A stretch of DNA of 11,423 bases. Source: CAG-964 sp902789345. Lineage in GTDB: Bacteria; Bacillota; Clostridia; Oscillospirales; Acutalibacteraceae. The notes beneath the pieces are model-generated. The model ran no database searches, was not told the origin of the DNA, and saw only the letters and a program-made list of their open reading frames with translations. Position 1 is the stretch's first letter. Each line of letters begins with the position of its first letter. Positions 5,790 to 11,423 of this stretch are shown in pieces. The stretch lies in assembly GCA_052117325.1 (NCBI GenBank), contig JBQKJJ010000034.1. One strand, written 5' to 3'. The position numbers and the translations under genes were made by a program.

Positions 5790-6418
5790 GTGATATTAAT
5801 CTAAACATTTCCATAAAAGAAGAAAATAACATACTGTTTAAGCGTTGCGTTCGTAAATTGCTTGAGTCCACATTTATTGTAGGAGAAAAAGAGGAAAAAT
5901 TATATTCTTTTATAGCAAGAGAGTCCAACAGGCAGGATATATCAGATTATTTACGGATGATCGGATTTGATGTACTGGTTGATACCAATATAAAAATTGC
6001 CATGCTAAAACCTTATGAAGCAGATGAAGAAACGGTAGGACTAAAACGTGCTAATGTTGTGACCTTTTCTACAGAGCAATATCATATCTTACTGGTACTT
6101 TGGGAGATTTATTTGGAGAATCTTGGGCATAATTATACAAATGAGGTACTTAAGGGGGATTTGATAGATAAGCTAAAGGCTTATGAGGTCGATGCCGATA
6201 AAAAAGACCTTGCAATAGCCTTAAAGTTATTTAAAAAATATAGTCTTATTGATTATGACTCAAAAGACAATTCTGAGTATGCAATTATTACATTGTACCC
6301 GTCACTACAGTTTGGCTGGGACTTGGCTCAGTTCAAAACCGTAACAGAAGAATACATAAAAAAAGATAGTGCAGAAGAAAGCGAAACAGAAGATGGGGAG
6401 GAGGATGAAGACGAATGA
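5786..6418 (+). CDS. jetB: Wadjet system KITE/MukE-like subunit JetB
   Basis: A 210-residue JetB, expected to be a double winged-helix protein like MukE/KITE that binds the JetA kleisin in the SMC-like complex. Type I homologues are DUF4194; type II ones are, from memory, DUF6063. Visible features are an N-terminal helical region (ILFKRCVRKLLESTFI), a first wing (YLRMIGFDVLVD), a second helix-turn-helix (HILLVLWEIYLE through LKLFKKYSLIDYD) and an acidic tail (about 194-210, almost all Glu/Asp). AGGAG lies shortly before the ATG, inside the end of jetA. The gene overlaps jetA and jetC by 4 bases each. The acidic codons GGGGAGGAGG (6395-6404) also act as the ribosome site for jetC. Its divergent sequence makes context the main support. 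Confidence 0.82.
   Translation: MSDINLNISIKEENNILFKRCVRKLLESTFIVGEKEEKLYSFIARESNRQDISDYLRMIGFDVLVDTNIKIAMLKPYEADEETVGLKRANVVTFSTEQYHILLVLWEIYLENLGHNYTNEVLKGDLIDKLKAYEVDADKKDLAIALKLFKKYSLIDYDSKDNSEYAIITLYPSLQFGWDLAQFKTVTEEYIKKDSAEESETEDGEEDEDE
6395..6404 (+). promoter_or_regulatory. jetC ribosome site inside the jetB tail
   Basis: GGGGAGGAGG encodes Gly-Glu-Glu near the end of jetB and lies 10 nt before the jetC ATG (6415). It serves as both coding sequence and Shine-Dalgarno site. Confidence 0.7.
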
Positions 6419-9400
6419 TTCACCTTTCGCAGGTAAGATTGATTAACTGGTATGGATTCAGCAATATTACTGTTCCTGTGGGCTCGTTTACTCTTATTGC
6501 AGGAAAGAACGGCAACGGAAAATCTGTGCTGCTAGATGCAATTAAATATGCATTGTATGGGGATACGGTATTTAATAAATCCACAGAGAACAAGGGCAGC
6601 AGAACAATTCCGTCCTATACACGCGGTCTAATAGATGCGACTGCCGGTTCTTATATGAGACCGGCAGATAAAGTGGCAAATGTTTATACTCACATTGTCC
6701 TTGAAATGCATGAAAAGGAGCTTAACAGATACTTCATTTTGGGAACAGTTATTGAGACAAATTCCGGAAACGGGATTTTAACACAAAGATATGTGATTGA
6801 AGGAAAGCGTTTAAATGAAGTCGAGCATACTTACACTAATGGTTCAGATGTATTTGCTTACAGCGCAGGGGAGCTGCAGAAAAAGTATGGACTTAAGATG
6901 TTTTCGGCAACGGAGGGACTTGCAAAATTTATGCAGCGTACAGGACTTAGGCTGAATGAAGGACAGCTTGCTGCATTTAGAAGGAAGCTTAGAAGTATTA
7001 TGTCGTATGATCCTAATGCTAAAATTGATCAGTTCATTAGAGAAAGTGTGTTGGAAGAAAGGAAAGTTGATTTTACAAAACTTGTAGAAACTAAGAATAA
7101 TATTGATAAACTGACAAAAACGTTTGAAACGATTGACGCAGAAATTAAGGAATTAGAGAAGATACTTACTCTTTTTGATGAACTGAAGCGCAGAGAAAAT
7201 ACTATTTTAGCCGATGATATTAAGATTGCTTACAAAAAATTTTTGGAGTATAAAAAATGCATGGAAGATACAGCACGGGAAATGAGTATTTCTCAAAAGC
7301 AGATAGAGGAAGACGAGAGGAAGCTTCAAGTAATGGAGAATCGGGAGAGCGTAACCCGTTCTGAATTAGAAGAAGCAAGATTTAACTTAAACCAGTTGGA
7401 TTGTGCAAAGGCAATTAAAGAAGCACAAGTAGCCCTTGAGAAAACAGAAAACAGAAAAAATATTCTTGCTAAGGAAAAGAAGTCCCTCTTAGAGCTTGAA
7501 AACAGAATGCGCGAGCTTATAACATGGCTACATAAAGATGGGTATGATGTTGAAAATAAGGAGCTGCTTTGCTCATTGTCATCGGACCTTTACAGTGCTG
7601 CTCAAAAGGCAAACAGTGTGGAAGACTTTGTGAATTTTTTAAGAGGTTGCAGAGATAACCTGATAAGCACAATAACAAGAATTCGTGATACAGTAAAAGA
7701 AAATGAAGACGAACAGTTGAAATGTCAGCAGACTATCGATGATTGTGATGCTAAAAAAACAACGTTTTCCGAAATTCCGGATTATGTTGCATTGAAGAAC
7801 GAAATCAATAGGGAATTTCAAAAAAGGGGTATTAAGTCGGAGGCACGATTCGCATGTGAATATGTGATAGGGCTTACCGATGAATCATGGCGTAACGTTA
7901 TTGAAGGATACTTAGGTCGAAGAAGATACACAATTTTAGTAGAACCGGAATACTATGATTTGGCCGACGATATCCTGAATACCTCAAAAAATAAATATGC
8001 ACATTTATTCAATACAAAGCTTTTAATGAAAAAGAATATTAATCCTGTAGAAAATTCTGTAACCCGGTTTGTGGAGATAAAAAATATTGTCGCAAAAAAA
8101 TATTTTGATTATCAGCTGGGAAGATTCTATGCGGCTAATATCAATCAAGTGAGAAATTACGAAAATGCTATGTCTAAAGAAGGCAAAGTTTCTGTGGCAA
8201 TGGACAGCTATTTTATAGGCTCTCATAGTATTAGGACCTATTACCTTGGTCAGGAAACCATAGAATTAAATAGAAAAAGAGCCGCAAAGAAGCTGGAAGC
8301 ATGGAAAAGTGAGCAAAAAGAATGTTTAGAAAACCTTAAGACAGAAGAAAAGAAGAAATCATACTTGGATACGGAATTATTACTTTTTGGTGAATGTAAT
8401 TACGATGTATGCAGAGAGTATGATGAAGTGTTAATAGAATACAGTAAAAAGCAGTCTGAACTGCAGGCTTTGGTAGATGCACAAAATAATAATACAGAAT
8501 ATATGCAGTTGTCCCAGCGAGTGTCTGAGCTTCGGCAGGAGCTTGATACAATCGGAAAAGAGATGAATAAGATTAGGGACGATAAATCCAGCCGGCAAAC
8601 CAAATATAATATAAGCAGAAATGATTATAATATTGCTCAAAAAAGTATTGTGCAGACAGAAGATAAGCTGAATCAGTGGAAACTTACTTATAATGTGATA
8701 TACAAAAAAGCAATTGAGGATTATAAACACTTTTTGCAGGCGGGTGAAAGGGGAACCGGCGGAATACTTAAGGGCAGAGAAAGAGCAGAGCGTGCGCTTC
8801 GTGAAACAGAGGATAATCTTAAGAAAGCTCAGTATGCTTACAATGCAGTAAGAACCGCAGAAAATCATTTACCTGCAACCGTTAATTCCCAAGCAGAGTA
8901 TCAGAGCAGAAAAAACAAAATCTGGATGGATGATAGACAGGAAATTCAGAAAAAGCTTGAAGAACAGACTAGAAAATATCAGTCTATATTTAAAAATGAA
9001 TTTGTGCTTACCGTATTAAAGTCCTGTGAAGCGGCGAGGGATGATCTAAAACTCATTAATGCCGAGTTAAGCAGACTTGATTTTAAATCTGTTTATTCAT
9101 TTAGTGTGAACTATGTGAAAGATGGTTCAGATTATGAAAAAATTATTGAATATGCAAGATATCTGAAAGAAAGAGAAGATATGGGTGCAAGGGGGTCACA
9201 GATGACATTTGACGCTATGACGGCGTACTCCAATGACAAAGGAGAGGAGCTGGAGCAGAACATTAAAAAGATTATTAACAAAATAGTTTCGAGCAACGAT
9301 AAAGAGCAAATTGAGCGTTTTGCAGATTATAGAAACTATATGAATTATGAAATACTGGTAACAAATGATGATGGTTTAAATAAGTCCAAGCTCTCAAGAC

Positions 9401-9714
9401 AGTCTGGGTATAATTCAGGAGCAGAAGTCCAAATTCCGTATATGCTTATTTTATTGTCAGCTTTGCTTATGATATATAATGATAAAAATAATTCTACCAG
9501 GCTTGTTTTTATTGATGAACCTTTTGCAAAGATGGACCCGACAAATATAAGAGCCATGCTTAAATTTATGAAAAATCAGAACTTACAGATGATTTTTTGT
9601 GCGCCGGATAAAACTGAATTAATCGGTAATGAGTGTCAGGTTATTTTGCCGGTTCTTAGAACAGAAACTAACCTTATGGAGGTAGGAATTGTAGAAATGC
9701 ATGAAGGAGTTTAA
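6415..9714 (+). CDS. jetC: Wadjet system SMC-like ATPase JetC
   Basis: A 1099-residue SMC/MukB-like ATPase, the motor subunit that extrudes DNA loops and senses small circular DNA. The N-terminal head carries a Walker A motif, GKNGNGKS (30-37), after NWYGFSNITVPVGSFTLIAG. Long coiled coils (about 210-470 and 625-960, rich in Glu/Lys/Gln) flank a globular hinge-like middle (about 480-620; DESWRNVIEGYLGRRRYTI). The C-terminal head has a signature-like motif SGYNSGAEVQ (997-1006), a Walker B motif LVFIDE (1030-1035) and a D-loop-like MDP (1040-1042). The signature has SGAE instead of SGGQ/SGGE, and where an H-loop histidine is usual the sequence reads IFCAPDK (1060-1066). The head resembles type II JetC more than type I. 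The start is coupled to jetB (ATGA), and jetD begins 2 nt after the stop. Confidence 0.93.
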   Translation: MIHLSQVRLINWYGFSNITVPVGSFTLIAGKNGNGKSVLLDAIKYALYGDTVFNKSTENKGSRTIPSYTRGLIDATAGSYMRPADKVANVYTHIVLEMHEKELNRYFILGTVIETNSGNGILTQRYVIEGKRLNEVEHTYTNGSDVFAYSAGELQKKYGLKMFSATEGLAKFMQRTGLRLNEGQLAAFRRKLRSIMSYDPNAKIDQFIRESVLEERKVDFTKLVETKNNIDKLTKTFETIDAEIKELEKILTLFDELKRRENTILADDIKIAYKKFLEYKKCMEDTAREMSISQKQIEEDERKLQVMENRESVTRSELEEARFNLNQLDCAKAIKEAQVALEKTENRKNILAKEKKSLLELENRMRELITWLHKDGYDVENKELLCSLSSDLYSAAQKANSVEDFVNFLRGCRDNLISTITRIRDTVKENEDEQLKCQQTIDDCDAKKTTFSEIPDYVALKNEINREFQKRGIKSEARFACEYVIGLTDESWRNVIEGYLGRRRYTILVEPEYYDLADDILNTSKNKYAHLFNTKLLMKKNINPVENSVTRFVEIKNIVAKKYFDYQLGRFYAANINQVRNYENAMSKEGKVSVAMDSYFIGSHSIRTYYLGQETIELNRKRAAKKLEAWKSEQKECLENLKTEEKKKSYLDTELLLFGECNYDVCREYDEVLIEYSKKQSELQALVDAQNNNTEYMQLSQRVSELRQELDTIGKEMNKIRDDKSSRQTKYNISRNDYNIAQKSIVQTEDKLNQWKLTYNVIYKKAIEDYKHFLQAGERGTGGILKGRERAERALRETEDNLKKAQYAYNAVRTAENHLPATVNSQAEYQSRKNKIWMDDRQEIQKKLEEQTRKYQSIFKNEFVLTVLKSCEAARDDLKLINAELSRLDFKSVYSFSVNYVKDGSDYEKIIEYARYLKEREDMGARGSQMTFDAMTAYSNDKGEELEQNIKKIINKIVSSNDKEQIERFADYRNYMNYEILVTNDDGLNKSKLSRQSGYNSGAEVQIPYMLILLSALLMIYNDKNNSTRLVFIDEPFAKMDPTNIRAMLKFMKNQNLQMIFCAPDKTELIGNECQVILPVLRTETNLMEVGIVEMHEGV

Positions 9715-9716
9715 CG

Positions 9717-10934
9717 ATGAATTATGAAGAAAAGTTATTAGTTTATCTTGTAGAGGGATACCGTAAAAGTAAAAAAGATACGGGGGAAAACTTAACCAAC
9801 AGAAGAACAAAGATTAAACCGGAAAAATTATATAACAAATACCATGCAAATGATGGCAGTTTTGAGAAAATCTCTGCAATTAACGATGTAGTTAAAAATC
9901 TTTCAGATAAGGGATATGTCATAGCAGAAACAGAAGCTTTTGGAACAGAACTTACGGGAATTTATCTTGTGGATAGTCAAATAGAGAATATTGAGCATTA
10001 TTTAGAAACTCGGTATAATTATGTGCCAAAGGACAGTAAAATAAAAAAGCTAACGACCTTAATTCAACAGTATCAGAATACCTCAAGGATTTGTCAGGCA
10101 GAATGTGAAGAACTTAAAGTAAAGTTAGAGAAAAGGCAGGTCCCTAAAGATATTGACGAACTGGATAATATACTAAAAGTTGTGGCATTTATTGAAAATA
10201 ACGACACCAACCTGTATGTTCGTGAGGTTTCAATAAAGGTATACGGTGATTCTAAATTTTTTGAAAATAACACAATAGAATCTGTTTGTACAATGCTTAG
10301 AAAGTATAATAACAGTCAAGCTGGTGAAAACGAACTAAAAGATGAAATATTGAAAAAATATCATGTATTTAAAGAACCGCAAAAGCTGTCTATAAAAGGC
10401 AAGGTGTTGATTAAAATTAACGGTATAGAAGTTGACCTTAGTTGCTTTGATAATGGTATCGAGTTTACTGCCTCAGAATTACCTAAGATAGAATATGTAA
10501 AACTTTTAGTGCCAACCTTTATGACGGTTGAGAACAGAACATCTTACTTACGATATAAAGATGATGATACGGTTGTGTTTTATCTTGGTGGTTACGCAAA
10601 TCGTGATCAAAGAGATTTTATAAAGCTGGTCTATAAGAATAACCCCAACATCAAGTATATGCACTTTGGTGATATTGATGCAGGTGGGTTATGGATACAC
10701 CATAATCTTTGCGAAATTACGGGTGTAAAGTTTCAGCTGTTTTGTATGTCGGAAAAAGAACTTGCAGATCCGGTATACAAAACCTGTCTACATAAACTTA
10801 GTGAAAATGATGTGGTTAGAATGCAGGAGCTGAAAGCAATAAGGGAATATAAAAATGTTGTTGACTTTATGATTAAAAATAATGCTAAGCTGGAACAGGA
10901 AATAGTAAGCCTAAGGCTTATGGGAGCACTGTAG
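9717..10934 (+). CDS. jetD: Wadjet system TOPRIM nuclease JetD
   Basis: A 405-residue JetD, the nuclease of Wadjet, which by family knowledge cuts DNA after JetABC has extruded it. The C-terminal half carries a topoisomerase VI A-type TOPRIM fold (DUF2220-type). The acidic residue lies in TVENRTSY (Glu272), the core strand in VVFYLGGYA (286-294), and the DxD motif in HFGDIDAGGLWI (Asp319, Asp321, Gly323). All expected metal-binding acidic residues are present, so the nuclease looks active. The N-terminal 105 residues are a winged-helix-like DNA-binding region, and about 106-145 is a short coiled coil. The ATG at 9717 follows AAGGAG (9704-9709) by 7 nt, and the gap after the jetC stop is 2 nt. 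No terminator hairpin is seen after the stop at 10932-10934, so the transcript may continue into the broken ORF beyond. Confidence 0.93.
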   Translation: MNYEEKLLVYLVEGYRKSKKDTGENLTNRRTKIKPEKLYNKYHANDGSFEKISAINDVVKNLSDKGYVIAETEAFGTELTGIYLVDSQIENIEHYLETRYNYVPKDSKIKKLTTLIQQYQNTSRICQAECEELKVKLEKRQVPKDIDELDNILKVVAFIENNDTNLYVREVSIKVYGDSKFFENNTIESVCTMLRKYNNSQAGENELKDEILKKYHVFKEPQKLSIKGKVLIKINGIEVDLSCFDNGIEFTASELPKIEYVKLLVPTFMTVENRTSYLRYKDDDTVVFYLGGYANRDQRDFIKLVYKNNPNIKYMHFGDIDAGGLWIHHNLCEITGVKFQLFCMSEKELADPVYKTCLHKLSENDVVRMQELKAIREYKNVVDFMIKNNAKLEQEIVSLRLMGAL

Positions 10935-10974
10935 TTAGAATTGCGTAAAGTTTTTCTTTATAGAATAGTTGTAT

Positions 10975-11366
10975 ATGATGTTTCTGTTTGGTGGACAAGG
11001 ATTTTATAATAGTTTTGTACTTACGAAAGATAAATTGCAAAAATTTGTAAGAAAAGATGAATCCATCATATGGATTGTAGATGCAAGTAAGGTAAAGCAC
11101 AAGATAAATCCATTTATTAAATTGGATGATGGCAATATTTTCATTTGCTATGGTGCGATTGAACAAGCAATAAATTACGGTATTCGTATTTCAATAATTG
11201 AGGAAGCTATCATACTATTTATACACTTGGAAAGTTACAAAAAATTTTAAGAGTCAATTATTCGCCGGAAATTAATTTAAGATATATTGACTATGATAAC
11301 ATCTTTGGCCAAATGGTGCTAGTATATAACCATAGACACGAAAAGTTGAACAAGCTATACTTATAA
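10975..11366 (+). pseudogene. Unrecognised ORF broken by a -1 frameshift
   Basis: From ATG 10975 (or 10978; TTG 10969 is also possible) the frame reads FLFGGQGFYNSFVLTKDKLQ..., then an ICYGAIEQAINYGIRISIIE stretch, and stops at 11248. In the frame one base back, bases 11214-11366 continue with protein-like sequence (YTLGKLQKILRVNYSPEINL, then RYIDYDNIFGQMVLVYNHRH) to a TAA at 11364. The two frames join plausibly near 11210-11225, giving an original product of about 130 residues. I do not recognise the family. No Shine-Dalgarno is visible, and the ORF begins 40 nt after jetD. The last residues may belong to the end of the IS, whose boundary I cannot place. It may be a former operon member or a neighbour that decayed after IS insertion. 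Confidence 0.5.
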
Positions 11367-11423
11367 AAAAGGAGTTCAACACAATGGCTAAAAATCAAAA
11401 AACATATACACCAGAGTTTAAGC
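11300..11423 (+). mobile_element. Left end of an IS3-family insertion sequence (boundary uncertain)
   Basis: The OrfA start at 11384 with its ribosome site implies that an IS3-type element begins roughly 40-80 nt upstream, somewhere in 11300-11345. I cannot identify the terminal inverted repeat without the right end. The adjoining reading frame through 11366 could cross the junction. Confidence 0.5.
11384..11423 (+). CDS. IS3-family transposase OrfA, partial
   Basis: Only the first 13 codons are in the window: ATG, then AKNQKTYTPEFK. This is the characteristic opening of the helix-turn-helix OrfA of IS3-family elements (IS150-like) in Firmicutes. An AAAAGGAG ribosome site (11367-11374) lies 9 nt upstream. 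The gene runs off the right edge, where OrfB and a programmed -1 frameshift would be expected. Confidence 0.75.
   Translation, partial: MAKNQKTYTPEFK

Noticed and set aside
8431..8868. 145-codon hydrophobic minus-strand reading frame inside jetC
   Set aside because: It lies antisense to the conserved coiled-coil coding region, has no ribosome site, and its hydrophobicity follows from reading AT-rich Lys/Glu codons backwards.
11195..11255. Programmed -1 frameshifting in the ORF after jetD
   Set aside because: No clear slippery heptamer with a downstream structure lies at the likely shift point, so a disabling indel is simpler.
1..11423. CRISPR arrays, tRNA or rRNA genes
   Set aside because: No regularly spaced direct repeats and no cloverleaf or rRNA-like segments were seen on reading both strands.

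Overview
The window looks like chromosome from a low-GC Gram-positive bacterium, most likely a gut Clostridia (Ruminococcaceae/Oscillospiraceae-like). The reasons are A/T-rich codons, strong AGGAGG-type Shine-Dalgarno sites, GTG starts, near-consensus sigma-A promoters and an IS3-family insertion sequence of Firmicutes type. The taxon is an inference, because no rRNA or other marker gene is present.

Left part (1-3480) is ordinary flanking chromosome. It holds a GC-rich hairpin element (31-79), a strong promoter with a structured leader, and an EamA/DMT-family transporter (368-1240). Next comes a broken gene that joins the N-terminus of a sigma factor to the C-terminal membrane helix of another protein (1290-1536), then two hairpins. 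On the minus strand are a class I glutamine-amidotransferase-like gamma-Glu-GABA hydrolase (PuuD family, 1784-2563), with its own promoter and a terminator-like hairpin in the leader, and a double-DUF305 protein (2838-3422).

Middle and right part (3560-10934) is the main content: a complete four-gene Wadjet (JetABCD) operon. Wadjet is an SMC/condensin-like (MukBEF-related) system that recognises and cuts small circular DNA such as plasmids. A near-perfect promoter (3646-3674) precedes a small palindrome, a possible broken zinc-ribbon micro-ORF and a 116-residue protein of unknown function. Then come jetA (kleisin-like, 4362-5789), jetB (KITE/MukE-like, 5786-6418), jetC (SMC-like ATPase, 6415-9714) and jetD (TOPRIM nuclease, 9717-10934). 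The four jet genes overlap or lie within 2 nt of each other, so they are almost surely one translationally coupled operon. By family knowledge JetA, JetB and JetC form the DNA-extruding motor and JetD makes the cut.

Right edge (10975-11423): an unrecognised ORF broken by a -1 frameshift, then the start of an IS3-family transposase that runs off the window. Broken genes and an IS beside a defence operon are typical of a mobile defence island. Wadjet itself is a known system. The less described parts are the small genes between its promoter and jetA, and the leaders of the transporter and hydrolase genes.
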